NCBI RefSeq assembly: GCF_041146795.1
Contig: NC_135185.1
Location: forward strand, 28,331,529 to 28,395,528
Direction of reading: 5' to 3'
Length of the DNA: 64,000 nucleotides
Origin: Maylandia zebra
Lineage: Eukaryota > Chordata > Actinopteri > Cichliformes > Cichlidae
Shown: positions 22,135-36,373 of the stretch, one piece after another
Layout of the letters: each line of letters begins with the position of its first letter
Numbering within the stretch: position 1 is the stretch's first letter
Notes under the pieces: model-generated
What the model saw: only the letters and a program-made list of their open reading frames with translations
What the model was told of the DNA's origin: nothing
Databases searched by the model: none
Translations under genes and position numbers: made by a program

Positions 22135-25021
22135 GTGAGGCAACAAAAGGAGCACGCCACAGACCTTTTCCCGTCACAGATCGCTCATCAAACGGCAATA
22201 AATTTTACTTCTGAAGATTATGTGCGTAAAAGGCCCTTTAATTAAAATGAACGCCGATTAACTTTACCAAGTATTTAAAAGTTGTTGTTTTTTTAATGGA
22301 AAAGCGGCTATATTATGCAGTTGGACCAAGTTCGACTACTGACAATACCGAGTGTATTTCATAATCGTCTTGCCGGCCTCACAAATAAGAACGAACAATT
22401 TAAATCATTAACTATTCATAGTTCAGAAACACAAAATTTTATTTGTAAAAGGGGTTAGGAGCACGCTTTTAATGTTTTGAAATATGAAGCTGTTGCCATT
22501 CAGATCAAGTTTCAAGTGCGTTGGTGCTAAGAGGCATGGAAACCATAAGCAACAAAATACACACTTCAGCGATTAAACTATCAGACGCGGGGAGTGGGCA
22601 ACTTTAATGAGACGGTTCAAAAGATGACTTGAAAGGTTAAAATCTTCTTATCTATTCGTGGTGTGTGTGCGTGTGTTTGAGCGCGCGCACGCACACACTT
22701 GGTGGTGCGCGTGTACTCAGTAGCACATAAATCATTTTCATGATCATGACTTCTTTTTTTTGCCCTCCCCTTCTTCCTTTTGGATCAAGAAAGGATCTCA
22801 GAGCTTCCATCAACTCCTGCGCTTCATTTCATAATCCCGCAGACAAACAGACTGACATGTGCACGCTATTCTTTCATGTTTCCCTCTGAGTGAACAAAGA
22901 TGACGCACACCTGGTGGAGGTGACCCCTCTGTCTCTCTAACCACACACGCGCACGAACGCGCGCACACACAGAGGCATATACACACCATTGTAAGCTGTC
23001 TTAAAATCGCCAGTAAAAAAATAATAATTTCAAAGTTTTTAAATCTTTATAAACCTTTGATTTCGTTCTCTTTTTTCCCCTGTTTTTTTTTTTTTTAAAC
23101 TTGTGACACCCTTTTATATTTTCCTGGAAGTGGTGGGTTTAGATGCGTGTGTGTTTGTGTGTGTGTGTCCCTTAGGGGGGAGTGGGGGTGTGAAGTGGTG
23201 CAGCTGTTTTAATCAGTCTTTTAAAAGGGGGCTAGTAAACAAAATGAGGCTGCTAATATAGCTGCTCCTATTCTTTCACTTTGTTATTCTTGGAAAATTA
23301 AAAATAAGAATTTTCATTGGAACGTCCCAAATCAGAGGCAAAACAAATAAATAAATACTTGAAGCCATTTGTCCTGTCAGAGCTGGCATTTTGTCACTCC
23401 AGAATTTATTGCGCCAAATGGTTGCACGGTTGTTGACGCTGCCTGGTTGTTGTCCATGCAGCTCTCCATGAGGTAAGAGGGCTACACAGACACAGCCTGC
23501 CTTCAAAGCTTTGTAATAACCCAGCAATAAATGTGAGTCTGTGTGCTCTGGCTTAAAAGCAAAATGTGGGTGGAAATGAAATGAATTCCATTATACGAGT
23601 TTATGGTCTAATTGTGTCGGTGTTTATAGTGTTCTTCCTTCCCAGAAACATATACAAATGGTACACAAATTTTCCCTTTTTATTTTCCTCTGTTTTGTTA
23701 CACACCATTTGCCATCTTTCTCCCTCCTCTTTTGTTTTTCTACAGTGAATCAGATGGAAACCACAGCACAGAGGATGAGTCCAGTAAAGGCCAGGAGGAG
23801 CTGTCTCCTCGTCCTCTCTCCAATTCTTCAGATGGGGTGATAACCCACGGGAACCTTCCTATTCAGACGGGACCTCTGGACAGTGGGGTGGTCATCCAAC
23901 AGATCGGGGACATCAAGATGCCTCCTGGATCCAGCAGTGGCGGTCTCTACAATGGAAGTCTAGTGACCAGTAACACGCCCTCTACTGTATTTCACAATGG
24001 TGGATCATCTTACCTCCACTCACCTGGAAACATCCTCTTCAACGGGCTCAATTTGGGCATCCAGCCCCTGGCATTTAATCCTCTGAGACCCTCTGGAGGG
24101 GTGCTGCTGGGGGGCTCTGGAGTGGACATGCAGATGCAGACAGGACAGGACAAAGGACTAGGGAATGCTGAGGAGTCCACCCTGCCATATGCATCTTACG
24201 CTGGCTGTGTGAATGGGTCAGAGGTGAAGCTGGAAGGGGTTCACACCATGGCTGCCCAGAATGGCGGCTCCTCTGTTCTGACATTCAGCTCCCCATCAGG
24301 CGCTCTGCAGCTGGGTGGCTACAGCCTGGTCCAGGTACCAAGTGGAGTCTCTGACAGCGATGGCAGCTCATTACTCAACAGCGACGTAGGTCTTCCTCCC
24401 CTGCAGCTTTCTTCTGCCTCCTCTTCTTCAACAATTACACAACAAGGTGGGTTCATGAAGTGATTTGCTGTCTAAGATGATTCAATTTTAATACTTTGAT
24501 CTTCTTTTTTACCTTTAGAGGTTACGTGGTCATGTGTAGCTGAAATGTTCATGGAAGAGACTGAGTCAGAATGGACATGGATACAAATATAACTATGCTA
24601 AGAATAATTGTACTTTAACTATTCTCACTAAGGAAGCAACAATGTCTCATAAGGGAGATAAAAGATTTTTAGATAAAAATTAGAGCCATCTGCTGTTGAT
24701 TTTAATAACAGACAGTTATATATGAATCAAACTGTCTTTATATACTTTTAAAGTCAACAAAAGTACAAAAACAGAATCCAATGTTGTATCAGAATGAAGA
24801 TCTGAATTAAATCTATAGCACAGAAATCACAGCCTTATACCACCTTGCATTATAATACGTGATTGTTGCTCTTTCCCCTCCTTAAATGTCCCCAGTGGTT
24901 TGTCAACAGGTCTCTACTACACCCACCCAATATATCTGACCTGCTTTATTGGCTTGTCTGTGTTTGGGCCATAGCCCTAGGGGCTGATGGTGCACATAAC
25001 ACAGACCAGAAGAAATATAGA

Positions 25022-25087
<66 letters not shown>

Positions 25088-26180
25088 ATATATAGAAGTG
25101 GTGGTCCTTTTAAAACCCCAGAGATGGATAAAAACAAGTTCTGAAGTCACCATCACTCATCATCATTACGCTCTTGATCTCCAGAGCAGGGGAGGGGAAA
25201 TATGTTGCAGACAATCAGAGGCCATGAAATGCACTAACAGGGAATAAGCCATTACAGCACTTACTTTGACATGAAGCAGAGAATGTAAACCAGGATGAAT
25301 AATTAGAAGAAGAAGAAAAAAAACAGAAAATTGCAGCTTTCTCTTGAGTTCTGGCAGCGTTATTCATTTGTTCTCTGGTGCAACTGCAGGGTCGATCTTA
25401 ACGTCCTCAAAGTGTGTAAGACACACAACAGCAATTTTGCGGCCAAGGCCTGCTGTAAATGGAACGCATAATACTGCAAGAGCCGAAGAGGGGATCAGGC
25501 AGCGGGAAGGGGATCTACTGCAGCCAAACTGGAGAAAGATATATGTATTGATCTATTGTTGTATCACCACAGGTACCATGGCTCTGAATAATGTAGCAGT
25601 GAGTTCCTCCAGTGGCGACTCATTCGAGCAGCAGGACAAACTGACCATGGCATCTTTGCACCACAGTACGGTTCTCTACAGCATGAGCAATAGCGGCCAG
25701 CCATCCATCAAGAAGGAGCCTCTGGAGGGAGGTGTTTATTCCTCGTACCATCACGGGCTCCACTTGGACCCCAGTGGTCAAATCAACTACTCCGGTTCAG
25801 AAGAGATTTCCTCCAGCCGAGGTCCCGCCTCAACCGCCGAGGTCACTGCCGTCAGCTCATCCAGCCCGGACTCAGAGGTCTACACCACCCTCACTGTCAG
25901 TACACCCCTGATGGCTCAAACAGAACCGAGCAACCACCACCTCCAGCCCACAGAGTACCTTGGGGGCCACGAGGTCCGAGGGGCACCGTCCTCACACCTG
26001 ATGGGCCCCGGCATGAACAACAACTACATGAACCTTTCAGAGAGCAAGGTGGATGGCTCGGGTTCAGGAAGCATGAACGAAATGGTGCGGGCAATGTGTG
26101 GGGAGATGGAGGCTACGGAGGGAAAGGAGCTGGCCAAACTACAGACAGTGCAGATGGATGAGGACATGGCTGACCTTTAA
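21401..26180 (+). CDS. six4: six4, SIX-class homeodomain transcription factor (680 aa)
   Basis: A nuclear DNA-binding factor that works with Eya co-activators, often redundantly with Six1, in muscle, placode and sensory development. The coding join is 21401-22134, 23746-24446 and 25573-26180, 2,043 nt, 680 residues plus stop; mammalian SIX4 is near 780. An N-terminal tail (1-63) precedes the SIX domain (about 64-175, starting [18 protein letters not shown]) and the homeodomain (about 176-236, ending [10 protein letters not shown]). The long Ser/Gly-rich C-terminal region ends [17 protein letters not shown], the conserved Six4 activation-domain terminus. Residue order and the DESSKGQEE segment after the homeodomain match Six4, not Six5. 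The start is the first ATG, before [18 protein letters not shown]. The a/b teleost paralogue is not decided. Confidence 0.96.
22135..23745 (+). other. six4: six4 intron 1
   Basis: A 1,611-bp intron. It contains alternating purine-pyrimidine tracts (about 22660-22715 and 22944-22985, and GT-rich at 23142-23168) and a T-rich stretch near 23060-23097. No exon was recognised. Confidence 0.8.
23746..24446 (+). CDS. six4: six4 exon 2: start of the C-terminal region
   Basis: The acceptor TTTTTCTACAG precedes 23746. The first base completes AGT (Ser), then [15 protein letters not shown] follows. The exon ends ...TITQQ plus G with the somewhat weak donor GTGGGT. If not spliced, the frame runs only five more codons to TGA at 24461-24463. 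Confidence 0.93.
24447..25572 (+). other. six4: six4 intron 2
   Basis: A 1,126-bp intron with a 60-bp AC microsatellite (25026-25085). Nothing else was recognised. Confidence 0.8.
25026..25085. repeat. (AC)n microsatellite, 60 bp
   Basis: Thirty uninterrupted AC units in six4 intron 2. Confidence 0.95.
25573..26180 (+). CDS. six4: six4 exon 3: C-terminal activation region and stop
   Basis: The acceptor ATCACCACAG precedes 25573, completing a Gly codon, then [11 protein letters not shown]. It encodes [20 protein letters not shown] and the conserved terminal [17 protein letters not shown]. The open frame extending left of 25573 is intron read-through, not exon. Confidence 0.93.
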
Positions 26181-28010
26181 CCTCAAACCTCTCCCTTTTG
26201 CAGAAGCACTCAAGTCCGCCCAAGCAGTGATATGATGAATCTTTTTACTCCTTTTTGTGTGCGTGTGTGTGGGTTGTTTTTTTGTTTTTGTTTTTTTTTA
26301 AAAAAACATTCATTTCCTTTTCAATGTTAAATTATTTGCATTCATTTGACTTTTACAATGCACTCAAGTCAGAGAGGAGCCTAGTAGGTGGGCTTTATCA
26401 GTTTATCACGAAATAATAATAATAAAAAAAGCCTGTGACATGTTTTAAAAGCCCAGCTTCCTAAGACGAAACATTACGATGGTGATGTGCTAACAGAAGA
26501 CGTTGCTGTAAGCGTTTAAGCCGTGTCTAAATGTGCATTTTTATAGACTGCACCTGCTACTTCCTGTTGAGTGGATTTGATCTGCAGAAGCAGGTGCTGG
26601 AAAGCCTCGAGTCATGTGACAAGGATGTTCCTCCAAACTAAATGCGTCATCTGGGTCAAACCAAAAAGGTCATGCTGTAGGGGGAACAGCAAGTGAGCCT
26701 CTATGATAATGGTCAGTTAAACAGCAACAGCTTTACTGAAGGACTGCACACGCGTTTATAAAGAGAATAGGTCACTAAACACACAAAGCTGCTGATTTGG
26801 GGGTGGGGGAGTGTCCTTCAGTAAGCACTTTAGATTGTCTACAAAAGCCTCACAAATCAGTACTAAAAAGTGCAGCTTTTTGTGCTTTAACTCATACCAA
26901 ATGAGCTGGGAGGGTTCAAAAATGGGACAACATTTAAGACAAAATGTGCCTTTCTGCTACTTAACATACACAATGGCATTGGCCTGTTTGGGCATTTGCA
27001 CTACCATAGTGACAATACAACGGATGTGTTTCAAACAGCCTTTGTGTTGAGGGTTTTGTCATGTGTGACACACCTCAACAAACGCACAACCCTCTCGGCA
27101 ATGGCTCCTATTTCAAGCCTCATCATCAACCTGTGAGACCAGCATATGAACGATGATCAAAAAGGTCAGCTCGCACGCTGGACGTCACATGTTTTTTCTA
27201 ATGCTGCAGCTAATAGTATGTCAACTTGATGTGGTGACACCGTGCTGTATCATCTTCCATTATGACCCGTCTCCATGATGTCAGTGATCACGAATTATAT
27301 TTTTTCTGTAAAAACCAGGTGCAAACATCACGTATGCTTTCGAAAAGTATAAGGAACAAAGGGACAGAAGTTATGGACGTGACTAAGTGGACAAATTGTG
27401 TTTTTGTTTTTTAAATCGTCCCACTTTAAAAACAGAGAGAGATTGTGGTCATTTCTCTTTGCGTGGCATCATCGTGTTTGGGACACTTGTGCCTTGTACT
27501 TTTTTAATCTTTGTCTTGTGACTAACATAAAATGAAGCTCTGTTGTGGCTCGTGCGCTGCCACGCAGCTTCAGAGATTTCCCACTGTCACCGTCGCCGGG
27601 ACATTAGTCGGGTATCAACTGAGGGAAAGACACAGGAGTGCAGAGCCCATTTGCTTTTCACAGCAGGAGTTCTCGCTTTCATACGTGACCGTAAGCGGGA
27701 CATTTCAACCTCATGGCCAACTTGCACCATGCATATTTATCAGTGGATCTACATGCTAGTGGCCTCGTAACACTTTTCTTGAGGATCTGTGACATGATCC
27801 TCTCATTTGAGTGGGCATTTCAGTGAAAGTATCCTCAGTGCTTTAATGTCATAAACCAAAAACGAGTTGTGGGCAAAAGATAGTCTTTTTTGTGTCTTTG
27901 TTGCTTTTTGTTTTTTAATCTTAGTTTGAATTATATGTTTGTTATCTGAAATTATGTGAATGTATTTTTCTAAATCTCCATACTGCAATAAAAGTTTATA
28001 TTTATAAAAA
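26181..28010 (+). other. six4: six4 3' UTR (predicted)
   Basis: Non-coding sequence from the stop codon to just past a canonical AATAAA at 27987-27992. It is T-rich near 26270-26300. The length (~1.8 kb) is predicted from the first good polyadenylation signal, not observed. Confidence 0.55.
27987..27992 (+). terminator. six4: Polyadenylation signal AATAAA, candidate for six4
   Basis: A canonical hexamer on the six4 strand about 1.8 kb after the stop, followed by T-rich sequence. Confidence 0.55.
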
Positions 28011-28849
28011 CGGAAAACAGGCATTTTTAATTCTTTCTAGAAGATGACTAATAGCGTTATTTAATTCTCTTTCGTCACAGCATGTCTGAGATAAATGGAA
28101 GTTTATGATGGACAAAAAGAACATCTCATCTCAGTGTTTTGGAGTCCTGTGCAGCCAGATTGTGAGGATACGGGGTTGGGGAGGGGTGAACTGGCACACT
28201 TTAATCCAGCGAGCCTGGTGCAGCTCTCTGCAAACCTGCAGTGATCGTTTGCACATGCCTGGCAACCTGGAGTTCATTAGGTCTCCTTTTCTCATCTCAG
28301 TCTCTGTAATTCAAATAAACAGCAATGAGATTTCCAGAGGTAAAGCTCCTTTTGGGTGGGGGGTCTGCAGCTCCCCACAGCTCAGTCCAATCCAATGGTC
28401 TTTTCCCTGAGTGAAGGCCAAGTCCCCCACTCCCTAACTTCAACATATGGAAGAATGAATCTGAGGTGCTGTCACTCACAGACACAGAGTTGATCCAGAA
28501 AAGAGCCGAGGCTCTTCTCAAGGCTTGAGGGGATTCGCTGTGAATTCATGAATCACAAGCCAATACTTGTTCGCGCAATGGGCACCTGACCAAACCAGCA
28601 GTGGAGAGATAAGATGGAGACAAAGTTTGACAAATGAATGAACAGCAGGGGATTTTTATTTTCTGCAGTGTGTGTCTGTGCTGGATTATAGGAGTCGTCC
28701 TTGCTCGGGGAATCCTGGCTACGGGAGTTATATATGATCTAGCTGATGACCTAAATAAACAGAGGCTGTTTGTCTGTGCTCACTGTTGAGTCACAGAGAG
28801 GGGGAGAAGAAAAATGGCAGGGACTATCGGGAAAGGGAGAGAGAAGCAG

Positions 28850-29010
28850 GCAACCTGGATAAAGTTACCTGTGCACAGGTGACCTCGTTGCCATGGGCAG
28901 TGGATTAGCTGATTGTTAGGTATCAGGTAGCTCCTCCTGTAATATTGAAGAGGGTGAAAACAGCTTTGTTGGAGCCCAGAACAATATCCCATTTCCAGCA
29001 GGATCCCATA
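28850..29010. promoter_or_regulatory. Candidate enhancer-like non-coding element
   Basis: Balanced-composition unique sequence with a GGATTAG homeodomain-type site (about 28902), a GCTTTGTTGG SOX/TCF-type site (about 28962-28971) and GAACAATATCCC (about 28979-28990). Position between six4 and six1 makes a tissue enhancer plausible. This is a guess without a conservation test. Confidence 0.25.
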
Positions 29011-29844
29011 GTCTGTGGATCTCACGGGGAGGGGAGAGGAGGGTGGAGAGGGGGAACAGAAAACTCCAAATTCCACCTTTGTGTATTGTGCCTATGAATT
29101 CAGCAGAAAAGGAAAATAAGCGCTGCCACAAAGACGGCGTGTTTGGATTTCTACAGCAGAATGTTTAAAGATTTCATAAATAAAATGCTTTTTTATGGGC
29201 AAAAACAAAGAAAAAAAACCCCAGGACATCCCCAACGCCAAACCAAACAGTGCAGTGGATCATTTTGTCCACAATTTCAAACACGCAACGTGAAACATAC
29301 TCAGGCGAGCAGTTAAAAAGGAGGGAACTCCCCCAGAACTCTGGCCTTATTAAAAACACTGACCTCTGATCTTTCAGATGGTTTCAAAGCTGACATTTAA
29401 TGCGGCGCAGCAGACTGCAAGCCATATGTAACATGACCTGGGGAGCACGGTACTCCGCTGCTCCACGTCCCACTAATGAGAGGGCAGGGGTCAGCGGGTA
29501 CCAGCCTGCCCTGTACAGACCCACCATACAGGCTGAGCCCCGGTCCTGGCACAAACAGTCTGCTGGCTCCAGCCGGGCTGTGGAAAGTATGTGGCAGTGT
29601 TTGAACTATGGAGGGGAAATAATGACCTTGTAGAGTTTTCTTTTACCTCCTAAGTTGTTGTTTGGCAGAGTGTGAGGTATGCACACATGTCTGCTGCATC
29701 ACCCAGTGTGGCAAGAGATGGGGTGGGGGGATGCAAACAGCATGATTCACTGCTTTGTTCTGGAGCACAAGGACAGAAAACATAACTCATGAGGACAGCT
29801 TTAAGTGTGCATGTGTGAGTCTGAGTGTTTGTGTGATGCACTCA

Positions 29845-29847
<3 letters not shown>

Positions 29848-29938
<91 letters not shown>

Positions 29939-29941
29939 CAC
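29848..29941. repeat. Compound (CT)n-(CA)n microsatellite
   Basis: A CT tract (29848-29879) passes directly into a CA tract with a few CG variants (29880-29941). Confidence 0.93.
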
Positions 29942-30689
29942 TCAGGGGCAGCAGCTGGGAGGCAGCATCAAGTGCACACCACAGTGGTCAAAGGTATTTC
30001 CCAAAGAGAAAAAAACACCACTTTGTAACAGGAGCTGCGCACATGAGGACTGAAGTGACCAATGCAGACCATAAGGCGCACCCGCACACCTGCCACACAA
30101 CTGCGCGACTCCTAATACCCAAATACCAGCTCATCCTCCATCCTCTCAGGGTTTTACATTTGGACTCGGATGCGAAGTATTGTCATGGCGCCCCCTCCCT
30201 GCCAGAAGGCACACATGGCTCCCCGGCACATCACGTTGAAATTGTTCCCTTTTTAAATTTTTTGTTTTGTTTGTTTGTTTATGGATTGGTCTGCCGACCT
30301 CGTTTGTTTATCCATCAAAGAAAAGAGTTTCTCTAAAACATGGGCATGTGCTCCTCCACATGCCCGGAGCGTGTTTACCGAGCAGAGCGCAGTAAAAGCC
30401 AAGGCCGTAATTGCATATTTGTGGAGGTGGTCCTCTGAGGAAATGCGTAATGATTTTGATGAGGAGGGGCGGGTGGGTGAGTGGTGATGGTGGCAGTGGT
30501 GGAGGGGGTCTAACCCCAGTACACTTGTACCAGGTCTAATTTTCCAACATGACAGGAAACTCTGTTAAGCTGATAATTGCAGCTCCAATTTCATTTAACT
30601 CACTCATGTCAACAGTTGTGTTTTGTTTTGAGAGAAGGAGCTGCCTTTTTTTTAAACTGCCATCCACATAACCGGATAAACCTCTTTTA

Positions 30690-30870
30690 CTCCTAATCGA
30701 AGAGACATTTAGAGCATCTTGAATGGGCAAATCTCCGAGGCAACGAAAGGGTTTACTTATATTTACTTATATTTATTAATCTGTTGCCCAATGTGGAGTC
30801 AGTCATATGTGAGCTGCCATATGAAACTAAGGAATACCAGGCGTCACTCATAACCGGAATCCACCTATGC
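30690..30870. promoter_or_regulatory. Candidate regulatory stretch with paired RFX-like and E-box motifs
   Basis: GGCAAC and GTTGCC half-sites face each other (about 30739 and 30783), with two CATATG motifs in the next 60 bases. These are suggestive motif pairs only. Confidence 0.2.
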
Positions 30871-33822
30871 GTTGTTAATTTGGGATTTTTTTCCCTTTAA
30901 ATAAATAAATGATTCATGTTAAATACATGTTGTTGGAGTGACATTTTCCTTTAAGGGGAAAAAACCCCACAATGCTCAAACACCATGGAGACTAAATCTG
31001 ACATTTTTCACTCAATTTAAACAGCATCGGCTTTGTTCCAGTCCATACAGCTGAAATAGCACTTTGGATTTAGACAGACTGAAAACCATCTGTTAAGTGA
31101 GCCAGTGCTCGTTTCAATTTTCCTCTATATTTGAGGGGGAAAAATTAACCCTACAATAGGAAACTTACCCCCCACCACCCCTCTCTTTTGTCTTTTTGAC
31201 GATGACATTTTTATGAAGTGTTTTCACTGTTTTGAGTTGTCGCGCACTGAAATTGAGTAAAAGTGCGACATTTCACCTATTTTTTTAAAATCAATATTGC
31301 ACAAAATGCTCTGGTGTATGCTGCTGTCAAAAGGCTAATTAGTCCAAATAAGGAGTTGGAAGAGCATAATTCAGAGAGCTCAGATCAATTTCCTCCTTTA
31401 CGCATAAACCCCAGATTAATGAGAGAAGGGGGGAGAGGGGAAAAAAAGTTTATTTAATTTTTTTCTGTGAAATCGGTGCTGGATTTCAGCAGCACACAGG
31501 AAGGGAGTCGGGGTTTATAAGTTAATAAAGGACGAATGAGACAGCGTGGGGACAAAAAGAAAAAAAGTACAGAATGAGGAATCCCTGCTCCCTGGAACGA
31601 ATAGGCCTAACGACTGATAGCCTATCCGAGTACTGCATTAACTCCTTGTCGGGGTATGAGCAGACCAGCACTGGCCGTGGCAGAGGGGGAGAGTCCACAT
31701 CTTGAAATAATCTCGCCCCCCGGGCTGCTCGGGTTAAAGGAGGAGGCGCGGCGCAATGTGGTAGAAATATTAGAGAAACCCGAGAGCCGCTCATCAGACA
31801 GCTCATTTACTGAAGCACTGAGGGTTTTACACAGCCCGAGTGCTGCTTACACCCCAGCCTAGTCCCGTGTCCACCTACCTCAGAGGGTTTTTTTGTTTGT
31901 TTTTTGCATAGGGTATCCGCTTTTACTCTTGTTCCACATTATAAATCCCACAGCATTAGTTACATTTGAATCAAATTGAGGTTTTGGGCTTTTAACTGCG
32001 CATGTGTGAGAAAAGTGGACATTTGAATGTTTTCTGTTTTTTAAACAATAATATATACTTTTTTTTCCCCAGTAGCTATAATTTGAGCTTGGTGAGACAG
32101 CGGTCCATCCAAGAGGAAAGTGCTTCAAATTAATGAACACACGCTAAACAATTCGTTTCAAATTTCATAAATTATTTGTTTTTCTGCAGTGTTTCCATTT
32201 AATATACTACACAAATTAAATTCTCGTCTTTATGACCTCGAAAATGAGATGCTGCATTTCAAGGGCCTGTCCTTTCAGCGAGTTCAAATAGCAGCATAGC
32301 ACTGAAGCGATCACGTGGATGTTTAACCCGCAGTTTTGAATTCATTTTCTGTTTTTATTATTTAATAGCCTGGACATTCGCCCATATTCCCGAATATTGA
32401 GACGTTTTGTTTTTCACACGTTTGCCCGTAAAATCTTACAGCGTGATTTACAGCCTTGCTCCAGAGTCTTTAGAAGTGCATTTTACTGAGTTTGACAGCA
32501 CTAAAACGAGTTCAAAGCATTAAATCTTTATCACAAAAATATGCCTTAGCGAGATCTAAGGTCTTCAAAAACAAAAACGTTTTCTGTGAAATTGTTTTTG
32601 GTTAAATTTTGTATATATTATAATTCAATCCCGCCCCATATAACATATTGAAAGGGGGGTTTAAGTTTCAGACTCTGGTGTAGATAAAGAAATGTGATCT
32701 ATATGGCTCAAACCAACAACTGCACCACCGAGGACCAGTGTCGCAGTGAACTCATTTACTAATGGATTGGTTTAGAGTTTCACCCCGCAGAAAACACTGG
32801 AGCCAGTGCGGTGCCCGTCTAATCCTTGAAATATAAATGTATAGGCTGCAGACTGAATGGGGTCTCTCCAGAAACCCAGTGATAAAAAGGAGAATGAAGC
32901 AAAAGAGTGGCATCTTTTATTTGTCCGGATGGGCTATAATATTAATATTAAGACTCACGTGGATCAGCAAAATGTTTGTCACCAGCAGGATGGATTTTAT
33001 TTTATTTCAGTTTTATAAAGTGTGTATTAAGTGTTTATGTGTTATTATTATTCGTGAGGATGTTTGGCAAATTGCAAAGGTCCACTATGATATTTTAACA
33101 ACCTCTCTCTCTTTCCCTCTTACTCTCACACACACGCACACACACACACACACGCTTAAGTGGCTGTTTTCCTACTGGTGGTCTATGGGCCGTAACACGT
33201 TTGGCAGGTAGTGTTGGTTCCTCGTATAAAAGAAGTTCGTAATGGCGCATAATGGACCCAGCTATCTGAGGAACTTATTGAATTATATCACCTCATAAAA
33301 TAAACGGCTTTTGTTAATTAATAGGCTATCAAAGGTGAGGGTGAAGCAAAAATGTCCAGCCTGCATGTAATTATGGTGTCCACAACACACAGTGATGGTA
33401 AATCGAAGAAAAAAAACAGAAAGCAAAAGAAAAACAAAGACTTGGGATTGGTTAAAACAACATAAATTTCAGCAAAAAATAAAAAAAAATCTTCTGGGTT
33501 TCTACCTAAAACTATTTGTTTATAAAAGCAGACTACAATCTCTGTTTTAATCGAGCATAAACCTGTCTTCAAAAACCAAAAGCTCTGTGTTTTTGTGGGT
33601 TCACCCTCCACTGACTATGATTACTGATAACGTGTGGAGGGAGAGCATTCTGTGGTTTGGTTTTTTTGTCCCACGCGGGAAGGTCTGCCGTCCATAGTCA
33701 CCGTTTAAAGAAGATGTAGCCTCCATTCAGAACACGTTAATGCGACTTTTAAGAGGTCTGTAATAATTGATTAGTGTTTAGGTGCTGCTCTGCTCCCTCG
33801 GATGAAGCGGGAGAGGGACTGT

Positions 33823-33831
33823 GGGGGCGGG
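33823..33831 (+). promoter_or_regulatory. GC box upstream of six1
   Basis: GGGGGCGGG, an Sp1-type site, about 365 bp before the six1 start codon. It is a plausible promoter element. The transcription start site is not known. Confidence 0.35.
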
Positions 33832-34183
33832 AGGTGGGAGCGCTCCTATTTCAGCCCCTGACGCACTGCCTCTGGGGAGGAAACGGAGCTGCAAACTCAG
33901 TCCTGCTCTGCTGTACAGGGTGCAGGGCAGAGGGAGAGCCAATCACCGAAACGCAGAGGCTCCCTTTAAGCCTGACATATCTCCAACAGGAACAAATTGT
34001 CCCAACAATCAACATCCCAATCTGCTGCGCGCATCAGGGGCTGGAGTGGAGTGGATAGCTTCTAGGCCCGTGCAGCGCGGTCGGATTGCGCTGGATTGCA
34101 CCGCGAGGACTCACAATTAAACGAATATAAACAAAGTCAACGACAGCTACCGCTTCTTTTTGGATAACAGCGCAGAGGACTGA

Positions 34184-35888
<1,705 letters not shown>

Positions 35889-36310
35889 AGAGGCTGTCAG
35901 ACGATCAGATTCGACAAAAGAAAACAGGAAAAAAAAGAAAAAGACTGATAAGTGTATCAGATTAAATACATGTATGAAATAACACTATAGTAGCCTATCT
36001 TATAATATAGACTGACTTGTCTGTCGTTAAATTTGGTTAGAACTAAATTCCTTAAGGCGCTTAACCCATATACCCCCTCCACGACAGGAGCTTTTCTGAT
36101 CTCCTGCACATGGAAAAACACAAACAGGACCTTTCTGAAACTCTTAACGAAACACTTAACTGGACTGCCCGTTTGCTTAATTTATGATATTTTGTTAAAG
36201 ATAACAAACAAAAAAAAATATAGCGACCTCCTGCTATGGAAACTAAGAGGTAACGTTTTCATTAGAGTCATGGTAATTAGTTTCCAATAAAACAAAACTA
36301 ATTAATTTGT
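35889..36310 (+). other. six1: six1 3' UTR (predicted)
   Basis: Extends to a canonical AATAAA at 36286-36291, about 400 nt after the stop. An A-rich patch lies just after the stop. The extent is predicted, not observed. Confidence 0.55.
36286..36291 (+). terminator. six1: Polyadenylation signal AATAAA, candidate for six1
   Basis: A canonical hexamer on the six1 strand, followed within 25 bases by a T/G-rich stretch as expected of a downstream element. Confidence 0.6.
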
Positions 36311-36341
36311 CTCTGTGTTATTTGTGTATTTAGCGAGGGGC

Positions 36342-36373
36342 AAAAAAAAAAGGGGGGGGGGGGGGGGGGGGGG
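36342..36373 (+). repeat. A10-G22 homopurine tract
   Basis: Ten A residues directly followed by twenty-two G residues, about 50 bp past the six1 polyadenylation signal. Confidence 0.9.

Noticed and set aside
25344-25572. Open frame continuing left of six4 exon 3
   Set aside because: It begins at a TTG, not an ATG, and lies in intron 2; the acceptor at 25571-25572 joins in phase with exon 2.
29755-30336. 193-codon open frame across the CT/CA compound repeat
   Set aside because: Ser-Leu and Thr-His runs come from the microsatellite, and the rest has no recognisable domain.
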